Assembly: GCF_000721705.1 (NCBI RefSeq)
Contig: NZ_JOJL01000057.1
Span: 1-39,543 of the forward strand
Direction: 5' to 3'
Length of the DNA stretch: 39,543 nt
Source: Actinoplanes subtropicus
GTDB taxonomy: Bacteria; Actinomycetota; Actinomycetes; Mycobacteriales; Micromonosporaceae
Part shown: in pieces, positions 1 through 8,500 of the stretch
Layout: each line of letters starts with the position of its first letter
Numbering within the stretch: position 1 is the stretch's first letter
Notes under the pieces: model-generated
What the model was told of the DNA's origin: nothing
The model's input: the letters and a program-made list of their open reading frames with translations, nothing else
The model's database searches: none
Position numbers and translations under genes: made by a program

Positions 1-692
1 AACGAACCCGACAGATACCCGAACGCCGGCCAATAGTTGCCGTCCCAGCCCAGCGCCGTCTGATTCGAGAAACCCTGCCCGTACGGATCAGCCGGCGTCT
101 TGAAATTCGTCCCATACGCCCGCGGCAAACCCGAATTATGACAACCGTTCGGATCCACCGCCGGGAGGCCCTGCAGGGAGGTCGCCGGCGGGGCCGTGGT
201 GGGCGGCGTGGCCGGGGGAGTGGTCGGTGAGGTCGTCGGCGGCGTGGTCGGCGTCGTCGTCGGGGGAGTGGTGGTCGTGCTGCCGGTGCAGGCGACGCCG
301 TTCAGGGTGAAGGCGGTCGGCACCGGGTTCGACCCGGTCCACCCGCCGTTGAAGCCGAACGATGTGCTCGCGCCGGTGGCCAGCGCCGCGTTGTAGCTCA
401 TGCTCACCGCGGTGACCGCCGCCCCGGACTGCGTCACGGTGGCGTTCCACGCCTGGCTGACGGTCTGCCCGGCGCCGAACGACCAGCGCAGCGTCCACCC
501 GTCGATCGGGTCGCCGAGGTTGGTGATCGCCACTGAGGCGCCGAAGCCGCCCTGCCATTGCGAGCTGACCGTGTACGACACCTGGCAGCCGGACGCGGCG
601 GCATGCGCCGTCAGCGTGGTGGCCGCGAGGGTCGTGCCGAGCCCGGCGGCGAGCAACCCCGCCAGTACGCGCCGGACGCGCTTGGTGACCAT
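1..692 (-). CDS. Secreted CBM2 (cellulose-binding) protein, 3' end cut by window edge
   Basis: The frame is open from ATG at 690-692 to the left edge, giving 230 residues with no stop. A twin-basic signal peptide (residues 1-31, ending TLTAHA) is followed by a family 2 carbohydrate-binding module (about 34-136). The module has the usual terminal cysteine pair (C36, C135), the surface tryptophans W46, W66, W82 and W118, and the GWTLRWSF and FGFNGGW signatures. A Pro/Thr linker (137-171) follows. The C-terminal domain starts near LQGLPAVDPNGC, and I do not recognise it from the 60 residues present; it may be catalytic. CBM2 modules bind crystalline cellulose or xylan, so this is probably a secreted polysaccharide-active protein. 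The start is supported by a GGGAGGGG SD 5-6 nt upstream. A TATCTT -10 lies at 730-735 (minus strand) and a CebR-like box further upstream. Confidence 0.9.
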   Translation of the reverse strand, partial: MVTKRVRRVLAGLLAAGLGTTLAATTLTAHAAASGCQVSYTVSSQWQGGFGASVAITNLGDPIDGWTLRWSFGAGQTVSQAWNATVTQSGAAVTAVSMSYNAALATGASTSFGFNGGWTGSNPVPTAFTLNGVACTGSTTTTPPTTTPTTPPTTSPTTPPATPPTTAPPATSLQGLPAVDPNGCHNSGLPRAYGTNFKTPADPYGQGFSNQTALGWDGNYWPAFGYLSGS

Positions 693-766
693 GCCGACCC
701 CTCCCATCGAAAGCGAAATCCTTTTCGGGAAGATAGCGCACATCCACGTCCATCAATAGTGCCAAT

Positions 767-780
767 CGGGAGCGCTCCCA
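767..780 (-). promoter_or_regulatory. CebR-like operator upstream of the CBM2 gene
   Basis: Read toward the CBM2 gene the site is TGGGAGCGCTCCCG, which matches the Streptomyces CebR box TGGGAGCGCTCCCA at 13 of 14 positions. CebR is the LacI-family repressor released by cellobiose or cellotriose. The site lies about 75 bp upstream of the start codon and about 30 bp upstream of a TATCTT -10 candidate, so repression of a cellulolytic gene is a coherent reading. That CebR itself is the ligand is inferred from the match and the CBM2 context. Confidence 0.75.
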
Positions 781-905
781 TATCCGGCGGATCCGAAACC
801 TTTTCGGCCGGCCGCGACGGACCGATCAGATTTGGAGAAGCCGTCGCCGCGCTGGTCCGCCTAGCCTGACGATGGTCCCCATCCGACGGCAGAGGAGCAC
901 GCGAG

Positions 906-1328
906 ATGATCACGAAGCTGAGCGTCACGTCGATCTACGTCCACGACAAGGACGAGGCGCTGGCGTTCTACGTCGACAAGCTCGGGTTCGAGAAGGGCAA
1001 CGACGTCCAGCAGGGCTCCTACCGCTGGCTGACCGTCCGCGTCCCGGGCGAGGACGGCACCGAGGTCTCCCTGGAAGAGCCGGGCGCGCCGCTGCACGAC
1101 GAGGCGACCGCCGAGCAGCTGCGCGCGCTGATGGCGAAGGGCGCCCTGAGCGGCCTAGTCCTCATCACCGACGACGTCCGGGGCCTGTACGACTCGCTCA
1201 AGGCGGGCGGCTTCACCGACTTCACGATGGAGCCGACCGACCACTTCTACGGCACCGACATGGGCCTGCGGGACCCCTCCGGCAACCCGATCCGCGTCCT
1301 CCAGCAGGGCAAGGGCCCGGCGTCCTGA
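906..1328 (+). CDS. VOC (glyoxalase/bleomycin-resistance fold) family protein
   Basis: A 140-residue single-domain protein with two beta-alpha-beta-beta-beta modules. The N-terminal module reads KLSVTSIYVHDKDEALAFYVDKLGF. The C-terminal module has LVLITDDVRGLYDSLKAGGF and ends DPSGNPIRVLQ, the usual VOC close. Such proteins are metal-dependent lyases, isomerases or dioxygenases, or bind and sequester drugs; the substrate cannot be deduced here. The ATG start is supported by an AGAGGAG SD (891-897) with 8-nt spacing, and a TAGCCT -10 at 862-867 gives a leader of about 30 nt. It stands alone, divergent from the CBM2 gene and followed by the methyltransferase on its own promoter. Confidence 0.88.
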   Translation: MITKLSVTSIYVHDKDEALAFYVDKLGFEKGNDVQQGSYRWLTVRVPGEDGTEVSLEEPGAPLHDEATAEQLRALMAKGALSGLVLITDDVRGLYDSLKAGGFTDFTMEPTDHFYGTDMGLRDPSGNPIRVLQQGKGPAS

Positions 1329-1372
1329 CTTGGTGTGGGTCGAAGCAGCGCGCCGGCCACGCCCCGGTTGCC

Positions 1373-1378
1373 TAGCCT
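1373..1378 (+). promoter_or_regulatory. -10 element TAGCCT of a leaderless promoter
   Basis: TAGCCT ends 6 nt before GTG 1385. This places the transcript 5' end at or next to that GTG and rules against the in-frame TTG at 1379. Confidence 0.6.
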
Positions 1379-1384
1379 TTGACC

Positions 1385-2200
1385 GTGTTCCCCGCGGACG
1401 TGATTCCGCTGCAATACCAGGCGCTCCTGCTGACCGACGAGTGCCGGATGGCGGCGTTCGAGACCGCGATCGCCCGGACGGTGACGCCCGGCATGCGGGT
1501 GCTCGACCTGGGTGCCGGTACCGGCGTGCTGTCCTATTTCGCCGCCCGGCAGGGTGCGGTGGTCACCGCGGTCGAGTGCGAGCCGCGGGTCTTCGACGCC
1601 GCGCGATCGGCGCTGCGGGCGGCGCTCGGCGACGCCGTCCGGGTGGTGCGTGCCGACGCCCGCCACTATCTGCCCGACCAGCCGGTCGACCTGGTGATGT
1701 GCGAGATGCTGCACGTCGGCCTGCTGCGCGAGCGGCAGATCGAGGTGATCGACGGGTTCAAGCGGCGTTACCCGGGGCGGATGCCCCGGTTCCTGCCGGC
1801 GGCGTGTGTCCAGGCGGTGCAGCCCGTCCGGCACGATTTCTCGTACGCCGGCTACACCGTCGCCGCGCCCGTCTTCCAGCAGCCCGGTCACCGGCAGCCA
1901 CGCACGGTCGAGGCCGCCGGGCCGGTCGTCTTCCAGCGGTTCCGCTATCGCGACCGGTTACCCTCGCACTGCGCCGCCGACCTCCGGTTCCGGGCCACGC
2001 GGACGGTCGACGTGAACGCCGTCCGCGTGATCACCAAGAACCTCGTCGCGCCCGGCGTCGACTGGTTGATGAACTACCTCGTCGTCCCCCTGGCGGAGCC
2101 GGTCGCCGCCGGCCCGGGCGACGAGCTCCGGGTGCGCTTCTCGTACCGTCCGGGCGACGAGATTCCCGCCCTGACCGACGGTCTCACCGTCGATCGGTGA
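1385..2200 (+). CDS. PRMT-like SAM-dependent methyltransferase
   Basis: A 271-residue class I methyltransferase. Motif I is [10 protein letters not shown] (residues 39-48), and the acidic residue after strand 2 sits in AVECEP (E64). Residues 106-116 read [11 protein letters not shown]. The two glutamates (E107, E116) have the spacing of the double-E loop of protein arginine methyltransferases (SEWMGYxLLxE). After the Rossmann domain comes a beta-rich C-terminal half ending in a segment ([11 protein letters not shown] then [12 protein letters not shown]) that can be laid over the PRMT THW-loop and barrel end, although the THW histidine is replaced (DW). Family membership is certain. Arginine-type chemistry is inferred and the substrate unknown. 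The start was chosen from the leaderless -10 at 1373-1378. The last 17 bp overlap the convergent reductase gene. Confidence 0.82.
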   Translation: MFPADVIPLQYQALLLTDECRMAAFETAIARTVTPGMRVLDLGAGTGVLSYFAARQGAVVTAVECEPRVFDAARSALRAALGDAVRVVRADARHYLPDQPVDLVMCEMLHVGLLRERQIEVIDGFKRRYPGRMPRFLPAACVQAVQPVRHDFSYAGYTVAAPVFQQPGHRQPRTVEAAGPVVFQRFRYRDRLPSHCAADLRFRATRTVDVNAVRVITKNLVAPGVDWLMNYLVVPLAEPVAAGPGDELRVRFSYRPGDEIPALTDGLTVDR

Positions 2201-2729
2201 GCACTCGGTAGTCGACCAGCAGGTAGCCGCTCGGTGAGGTCCGGCTGCGGAGCGACTCCAGCCGGATCGGGGGCAGGCCGTCGAGGAGTCGCCGCCCGCG
2301 GCCGGCGATGCGGGGCGCGATCACGAGCCGGATCTCGTCGACGACGTCGGCGGCGAGCAGCGCCTGCGCGACCGAGATGCTGGCGTGGACGCCGATGTCG
2401 CCGCCGGGCTGCTGCCGGAGCTCGCGGACGAAGGCGACCGGGTCGCCGTCGATCGCCGACGCCTTGGCCCAGTCCTGGTCGAGGGGCGTCGAGGTCGCGA
2501 CGTACTTGGTGACCCCGTTGATGAAGGTCGCGAACGGCTCGACGTCGCTGCCCGGCCAGTACCCCGCCCACTCGGCGTAGCTGCGGCGGCCGAGGACGAC
2601 CGCGTCCTGGGTCGCGATCACCTCGGCGAGGTTGGCGTCCATCGCGTCGTCCCAGTCGGCGAAGAACTCGTCGGGGCGCTCGGCCACCCCGTCGAGGGAC
2701 AACAGCTCGTACACGACGATCTTTCGCAC
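2184..2729 (-). CDS. Dihydrofolate reductase family (RibD C-terminal-like) protein
   Basis: A 181-residue protein of the DHFR/RibD_C fold. It begins [22 protein letters not shown], with the conserved SLDG segment. It continues with [16 protein letters not shown] (the NADPH-binding helix region) and ends with the [21 protein letters not shown] motif. Members reduce pterin, riboflavin-precursor or unrelated carbonyl/enone substrates with NADPH. This stand-alone version, common in actinomycetes, is usually unassigned. The start is GTG (2727-2729) with an AAGGAG SD 6 nt upstream. Its 3' end overlaps the convergent methyltransferase by 17 bp. Confidence 0.88.
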   Translation of the reverse strand: MRKIVVYELLSLDGVAERPDEFFADWDDAMDANLAEVIATQDAVVLGRRSYAEWAGYWPGSDVEPFATFINGVTKYVATSTPLDQDWAKASAIDGDPVAFVRELRQQPGGDIGVHASISVAQALLAADVVDEIRLVIAPRIAGRGRRLLDGLPPIRLESLRSRTSPSGYLLVDYRVLTDRR

Positions 2730-2819
2730 GCTGTACTCCTTCGGTCGGTCTCGTCGATTCTGATGGACCGGGCGGGCCGGCGAAACTCATCGGACCGGGT
2801 GGCGCTGGTGGCCGCCGGT

Positions 2820-2825
2820 TACCGT
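2820..2825 (+). promoter_or_regulatory. -10 element TACCGT of a leaderless promoter
   Basis: TACCGT is followed by 7 nt (CGGAAGC) and then ATG 2833. No SD precedes that ATG. Confidence 0.55.
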
Positions 2826-2832
2826 CGGAAGC

Positions 2833-3288
2833 ATGCTGACGGCGGAGCGGATGAGCATGTGGCGGGGCCGCTACCAGATGAAGGCGGACGGGCGGCCGGT
2901 TGCCGTCTGGGACCCGTCGTGGTGGCGGACCGGCGGAGACTTCGAGGTGGACGGGCGCCGGTTCACGGTGCGGGGGAACGGCTGGGGAACCAGGTTCCGG
3001 ATGCTCGACGAGGCCGGCGAGGAGGTGGCCCGGGTCGAGAAGGCGGGACGCAAGCACTGGACGGTGGTGGCCGGCGGCCGCACGTACGAGTTCCGTCGCG
3101 CCTCGCTCTGGGGCAACCAGCAGGAGCTGCTGACCGGTGGGGTGAAGGCCGGCTCGCTGCGCCGCACCGGTGCGTTCTCCGGCGACGTCGAGGCGGACCT
3201 GCCGGGCATGCCGCTGCCGGTGCAGATCTGTGTGGTGGGCGTGCAGATCGCCATCTGGCGGGCCCAGCAGAACGCCGCGGCCGGTTAG
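2833..3288 (+). CDS. Hypothetical protein, possible tubby/LURP-one-like beta-barrel
   Basis: A 151-residue soluble protein I cannot assign firmly. It alternates short beta-strand segments (GRYQMKADGRPVAVWDPS, GGDFEVDGRRFTVRGNGWGTRFRMLDEAGEEVARVEKAG, HWTVVAGGRTYEFRRAS). It closes with a hydrophobic helix-like tail (PVQICVVGVQIAIWRAQQN). Strands packed around a buried C-terminal hydrophobic helix are the layout of the tubby-like/scramblase-like fold, but this is only a structural guess. There is no signal peptide. The start is ATG, leaderless behind the -10 at 2820-2825. It is convergent with the molybdopterin oxidoreductase, sharing 4 bp (the two stops interlock in TTAG). Confidence 0.7.
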   Translation: MLTAERMSMWRGRYQMKADGRPVAVWDPSWWRTGGDFEVDGRRFTVRGNGWGTRFRMLDEAGEEVARVEKAGRKHWTVVAGGRTYEFRRASLWGNQQELLTGGVKAGSLRRTGAFSGDVEADLPGMPLPVQICVVGVQIAIWRAQQNAAAG

Positions 3289-4298
3289 CTGAGCGGGAAG
3301 AACGACTGCGCCCAGGGCGGCCGCGCGGAGGGCTCGATCGCGGTCACCCACTTGACCCACCAGAAGCCGCGGCGGCCGGGGGCCACGATCCGGGCCGGGA
3401 AGCCATGGCCGTACGTCAGCGGCCGGCCGCCGAGCGCGGTCACCAGCCAGACGTCGTCCAGGGTGCCGGCGCCGAACCAGCGGGCGTACCCGGTCGTCGA
3501 GGTCACCTTCACGCTGCGCGCGCCGGCCATCGGCACCCGGGCCGCGTCAAGAAGAGCGCTCAGCCGTACGCCGTCCCACTCCTGACTGCTGTACCACCCG
3601 CTGGTGCAGTCCAGGATCGCGGTGAACCGCTCGTGCGGCAGCGCCTCGACGCCGGCCAGGTCGAAGGTGGCCGGGCCGACCCGCAGCCGCCAGCTCGCCG
3701 GGTCGATCTCCGGGATGCCGTCGTCGAGCCAGATGGTGACCTCGGGCGCCGGCTTCTCGATCGAGCCGGTGAAGCGCCGCCCGCCGGCCGAGGCCGCGGT
3801 GTCCCAGGCCGCGGTGGCCACCGCCGCCCCGGCGCCGAGCACGCCCAGGCGCAGCAGCGCCCGCCGGTCGGCGTCGGCCCGGCGCGGGCGCACGGCGTGG
3901 CCGAGGAAGTGCGCGGCCACCGCCAGCAGCGCGCCGATGGCCGCGCCCACGTGGATCTGCATGAGCGTCAGCGGCCCGACGAACTCCACCTTTCCGGTCG
4001 AATGCAGCAGCCCACTGCCGATCGTGATCAGCACGAACGCGGCGAGCGTCAGCGACAGCGCCTTCTTGGCCCGCCCGCGCCGGGCCCGCCCCAGCCCGCG
4101 CCGGATCACCACGTACTTCCAGGGCGCCAGCAGCAGGATCGCCAGCGCGGCCGCGGCGTGCAGCTGGATGAGGTCGAGCGGCCAGTTCACCCCGATCGTG
4201 TTCGCCGCCGTCCCGGTCAGCGCGGCGGCGCCGAGCAGCAGCCCGAGGACCAGATCGATCCGCCGGCCGCCCTGCCTGCCCCGCAGGCTCACCCGCAT
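3285..4298 (-). CDS. Membrane-anchored molybdopterin-dependent oxidoreductase (sulfite-oxidase fold)
   Basis: A 337-residue protein. Residues 1-135 form four membrane helices with histidines near helix ends or inside (H47, H99, H116, H130), resembling a b561-type haem-binding module. A fifth hydrophobic stretch (150-165) precedes the catalytic domain. The SUOX-like Moco domain has the ligand cysteine C231 in LDCTSGWYSSQEWDGVRL, then the GYARWF and FPARIVAPGRRGFWWVKWV signatures. Such proteins reduce or oxidise small oxo compounds or protein methionine sulfoxide at the outer membrane face, using Moco and a membrane electron donor. The substrate cannot be read here. ATG 4298 is leaderless (-10 at 4306-4311). 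It is divergent from the flavin monooxygenase. Confidence 0.9.
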   Translation of the reverse strand: MRVSLRGRQGGRRIDLVLGLLLGAAALTGTAANTIGVNWPLDLIQLHAAAALAILLLAPWKYVVIRRGLGRARRGRAKKALSLTLAAFVLITIGSGLLHSTGKVEFVGPLTLMQIHVGAAIGALLAVAAHFLGHAVRPRRADADRRALLRLGVLGAGAAVATAAWDTAASAGGRRFTGSIEKPAPEVTIWLDDGIPEIDPASWRLRVGPATFDLAGVEALPHERFTAILDCTSGWYSSQEWDGVRLSALLDAARVPMAGARSVKVTSTTGYARWFGAGTLDDVWLVTALGGRPLTYGHGFPARIVAPGRRGFWWVKWVTAIEPSARPPWAQSFFPLS

Positions 4299-4305
4299 GG
4301 CCGGA

Positions 4306-4311
4306 ACGGTA
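4306..4311 (-). promoter_or_regulatory. -10 element TACCGT of a leaderless promoter (minus strand)
   Basis: Read on the minus strand, TACCGT is followed by 7 nt and ATG 4298, the same arrangement as at 2820-2833. Confidence 0.55.
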
Positions 4312-4379
4312 GCTCGCGTGCCAGCGCCGCATCAGCCCGCTGTGCGCCGAATGCCAGCGGCCCGCGCCACTCTTCGGCC

Positions 4380-5483
4380 ATGAACACTCCAGTCACCATC
4401 ATCGGCGCCGGCCTCGGCGGTCTCACCCTCGCCCGCGTCCTGCACGTGCACGGCATCCCGGCCATCGTCTTCGAGGCCGAGCCGTCGGCGGCCGCCCGCG
4501 GCCAGGGCGGGATGCTCGACATCCACGACTACAACGGCCAGCCGGCGCTGGCGGCCGCGGGGCTGACCGCGGAGTTCCGGGCCGCGATCCTCGAGGGACG
4601 GGAGGCGTACCGGGGGCTCGACGCGAGCGGGCGGGTGCTGTTCGACAAGCCGGACGAGGGCGACGGCGGGCGGCCCGAGGTGCCGCGCGGCGAGCTGCGC
4701 CGGCTCCTGCTCGACTCGCTGCCCGAGGGCGTCGTCCGGTGGGGGCACAAGGTCGGCGGCGTGCGGTCGCTCGGTGCGGGCCGGCACGAGGTGACCTTCG
4801 CGCACGGCGGTGCGGTCGTCACCGGGCTGCTGGTCGGCGCGGACGGGGCCTGGTCGCGGGTCCGGCCGCTGCTCACCGACGCCGTCCCGGCGTACGCCGG
4901 CACGTCGTTCGTGGAGACCTTCCTGTACGACGCGGCCACCCGGCACCCGGCCACCGCCGAGGCGGTCGGCGCCGGGTCGATGTTCGCGACCGACTTCGCC
5001 GGCAAGCAGATCAACGCGCACCGGGAGGCGGCCGGGACCGTCCACGCGTACGTCGAATTGACCGAACCGCTCGATTACTTCGCGGCCATCGACTTCACCG
5101 ATCCGGTCGCGGCCACCGCCCGGATCGCCCGGGAGTTCGACGGCTGGGCGCCCGAGCTGACCGCGCTGATCACCGAGAGCGACACGCCGCCGGTGCACCG
5201 CCCGCACTACGCGCTGCCGGTCGGCCTGAGCTGGCCGCGGCGGCCGGGCGTGACCCTGCTCGGCGACGCCGCGCACCTGGCCGCCCCGGACGGCGAGGGC
5301 GCCAACCTGGCCCTGCAGGACGCCGCGGAGCTGGGCCTGGCCGTCGCCGGCCACCCGGGCGACGTCGAGGCCGCTCTCCGCGCGTACGAGGAAAAGCTCT
5401 TCCCGCGCAGCCAGGAGCACGCCGTCGAGGCCGCGCACAAGCCGACCGTCCAGGACATGCTCGAGTACTTCGGGGCCGCCTGA
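4380..5483 (+). CDS. TetX-like FAD-dependent monooxygenase
   Basis: A 367-residue class A flavoprotein monooxygenase. The FAD dinucleotide-binding motif GAGLGG is at residues 9-14, with the acidic end of strand 2 at FEAEP. GGMLDIHDYNGQPAL corresponds to the GGTLDLHKGSGQ segment of TetX. The second FAD motif LLGDAAH, followed by PDGEGANLALQDA, is near residues 294-312. These enzymes hydroxylate aromatic or polyketide substrates with NADPH and oxygen, and TetX inactivates tetracyclines. The resemblance is to the family; drug inactivation here is not established. It sits alone, divergent from the molybdopterin gene. I see no clear SD and chose ATG 4380 because MNTPVTIIGAG is the normal N-terminus. 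Confidence 0.88.
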   Translation: MNTPVTIIGAGLGGLTLARVLHVHGIPAIVFEAEPSAAARGQGGMLDIHDYNGQPALAAAGLTAEFRAAILEGREAYRGLDASGRVLFDKPDEGDGGRPEVPRGELRRLLLDSLPEGVVRWGHKVGGVRSLGAGRHEVTFAHGGAVVTGLLVGADGAWSRVRPLLTDAVPAYAGTSFVETFLYDAATRHPATAEAVGAGSMFATDFAGKQINAHREAAGTVHAYVELTEPLDYFAAIDFTDPVAATARIAREFDGWAPELTALITESDTPPVHRPHYALPVGLSWPRRPGVTLLGDAAHLAAPDGEGANLALQDAAELGLAVAGHPGDVEAALRAYEEKLFPRSQEHAVEAAHKPTVQDMLEYFGAA

Positions 5484-5517
5484 CCGGCATATTTCTGGAA
5501 GATTTCCTGTCTATTCT

Positions 5518-5531
5518 TGACAACGTTGTCA
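5518..5531 (+). promoter_or_regulatory. LacI-family-type operator before the GH92 gene
   Basis: TGACAACGTTGTCA is a perfect 14-bp palindrome with a central CG, the form of LacI/GalR-family sites. It abuts a TATTCT -10 candidate (5512-5517), so it would cover the transcription start. Alternatively its first half supplies a consensus TTGACA -35 (5517-5522). Either way a bound repressor would block the promoter about 65 bp before the start codon. Confidence 0.7.
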
Positions 5532-5594
5532 GGGGAAGTGAAAGCTGACGATCTCCGATCCAGGTGCCCGTCTTCACTCCCCCTGGAGTTGCGC

Positions 5595-8500
5595 ATGAAG
5601 TTGACTCGACAATGGCCGGCCGTACCCGGCGTTCTGCTGCTGGTGTCGGCCGGTCTGCTCGTCGCCCCGGCGACGGCATACGCCGCCGATCCGTCCACCG
5701 ACTTCGGCTCGTCGTTCGAGTCGGCCGACGCGCCGCCGACGGCGAGCACCGCCGAAGTGGACGCGAGCGGCAACCCGGTGCAGGGCAACCTGTCCGGCTC
5801 GATCAAGGCCAGCCTGCCCGGCAGCGTCCTCGACCAGGTCACCGCGGTGACCGCGAGCGCCGAGAACCCGCCCAACGAGACCGCGGTCAAGCTCAAGGAC
5901 AGCGACTCCTCGACCAAGTGGCTGGCGTTCAGCCCGACCGGCTGGGCGGCCTACCAGCTGGCCAAGCCGGTGGCGGTGGCGAAGTACTCGCTGACCTCGG
6001 CGAACGACGCGCCCGGCCGGGACCCCAAGGACTTCACCATCCAGGGCTCCGACGACGGCTCGAAGTGGACGGACCTGGACAGCCGGACCGGGCAGAGCTT
6101 CGGCGGCCGGTACGCGACCAACACGTACACCTTCAGCAACACCACCGCGTACGCCTACTACCGGCTGAACATCACGGCGAACTCGGGTGACTCGATCGTC
6201 CAGTTGGCCGACTGGGACATCAGCGACGGCTCGGGCACCCTGCCGCCGGCCACCCCGATGGTCAGCGAGGTCGGCTCCGGCCCGGTCCGCGGCGCCAACG
6301 AGCTGCCCAAGGCCGGGTTCACCGGGGTGGCCTCGCTGCGGTACGCCGGCGGTGCGCGGGCCGACGGACGCTCGTACGCGACGAACAAGCTCTACGACGT
6401 CACCATCCCGGTCGGGCCGAAGACCCGGCTGGCGTACAAGATCTTCCCGGAGCTGACCGGCGAGGACCTGCAGTACCCGTCCACCTACGCGGCGGTCGAC
6501 CTGCACTTCACCGACGGCACCTACCTCAGTGGACGCTCGGCGGTCGACCAGCACGGCTACCCGCTCACCGCGGCCGGCCAGGGCGCCTCGAAGGTCCTCT
6601 ACGCCGACGAGTGGAACGCGGTGTCGTCGGACATCGGCGCGGTCGCCAACGGCAAGACGATCGACCGCATCCTGCTCGCGTACGACGATCCGAACGCCAC
6701 CGCCGCCACCCGCTTCCAGGGCTGGCTCGACGACGTGACGGTGACCGGCACGCCGGCCGTGATCGACGGCTCGACCCTCACCAACTACGTCGACACCCGC
6801 CGGGGCACCAACGCCTCCGGCTCGTTCTCCCGCGGCAACAACCTGCCGATCTCGGCCCTGCCGAACGGCTTCAACTTCCTGACCCCGGTCACCAACGCCA
6901 CGACGGACTCGTGGGAGTACGTGTACCAGCGGGACAACAACGCGGCGAACCTGCCGCTGCTGCAGGGCCTGGCGATCTCGCACGAGCCCAGCCCCTGGAT
7001 GGGCGACCGCAACCAGATGTCGGTCATGCCGGTGCCGGCCGGTGGCAACCTCACCGGGCAACCCAGTAGCCGGCAGCTCGCGTTCAGCCACGCCGACGAG
7101 ATCGCCCGTCCCGACTACTACCGGGTGAAGCTGCAGAACGGCCTGGTCGCGGAGATGTCGCCGACCGACCACGGCGGCGTCATGCGGTTCGCCTTCCCCT
7201 CGGGGCAGGCCGCCGGCAGCCTGGTCTTCCAGAACGGCACCTTCACCGTCGGGACCGACGGCACGGTCACCGGCTGGGTGGACAACGCCAGCGGCCTGTC
7301 CGCCGGGCACAGCCGGATGTTCTTCGCCGGGACGTTCGACCGGGCGCCGACCGCGGCCACGGCCGCCTCGGCCACCTTCGACCTCTCCGCGGGCTCGGCG
7401 GTGACCCTGCGGTTCGCGACCTCGTTCCTCTCGGTCGACCAGGCCCGGAACAACCTCGGCCTGGAGGTCACCGGGAAGAGCCTCGACCAGGTGCACACCG
7501 CCGCGACCGCGGCCTGGGCCGACCGGCTGGGCCGGATCGAGGTCAAGGGCGCGACCGAGACGCAGCTGGTCACGCTCTACTCCAACCTGTACCGGCTGAA
7601 CCTCTACCCGAACTCGCAGTCGGAGAACACCGGCACCGCGGCCGCGCCGCACTGGCAGTACGCGAGCCCGGTGTCGGCGGCGACCGGTACCTCCACCCCG
7701 ACGGCGACCGGCGCGAAGATCGTCGACGGCCAGATCTACGTCAACAACGGGTTCTGGGACACCTACCGGACCGTCTGGCCGGCGTACTCGCTGCTCTACC
7801 CGGACATCGCCGCCAAGATCGCGGACGGGTTCGTCCAGCAGTACCGCGACGGCGGCTGGATCGCCCGCTGGTCGTCGCCCGGCTACGCCGACCTGATGAC
7901 CGGCACCAGTGCGGATGTCGCGCTGGCCGAGGCGTACCTCAATGGTGTGCAGTTGCCGGACCCCCTGGCGGCCTATGACGCGGCGGTGAAGGACGCGACG
8001 GTGGCCTCCGGGCGCAGCGCGGTCGGCCGCAAGGGGATCGAGACGTCGCTGTTCCTCGGCTACACGCCGACCAGCACCGGCGAGTCGGTGTCCTGGGCGC
8101 TCGAGGGCTTCATCAACGACTACGGCATCGGCAACATGGCCGCGGCGCTGGCCCAGGACCCGAAGACCCCGGACGCGCGGCGCGAGCAGCTGCAGGACGA
8201 CTCGAAGTACTTCCTGGAGCGGGCCCGCAACTACGTCAACCTGTTCGACACCAAGACGAAGTTCTTCCAGGGCCGCGACGCCCAGGGCAACTTCCTCGAG
8301 GGCGACCCGCTGGACTGGGGTGGCGTCTACACCGAGACCGACGGCTGGAACTACGCCTTCACCGCGCAGCAGGACGGCAACGGACTGGCTAACCTGTACG
8401 GCGGCAAGGACCAACTGCTGAAGAAGCTCGACCAGTTCTTCGCCACCCCGGAGAAGGCCGACCACCCCGGCGGCTACACCGGCATCATCCACGAGATGCT

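Noticed and set aside
2385..4379. Upstream extension of the flavin monooxygenase frame by about 660 codons
   Set aside because: The extension is a low-complexity Arg/Gly/Ala reading of the opposite strands of the DHFR-like and molybdopterin genes. The protein begins naturally at ATG 4380.
5517..5594. Longer start for the GH92 protein at 5517
   Set aside because: It would translate the operator palindrome and put 26 residues before a clean signal peptide. ATG 5595 has an SD.
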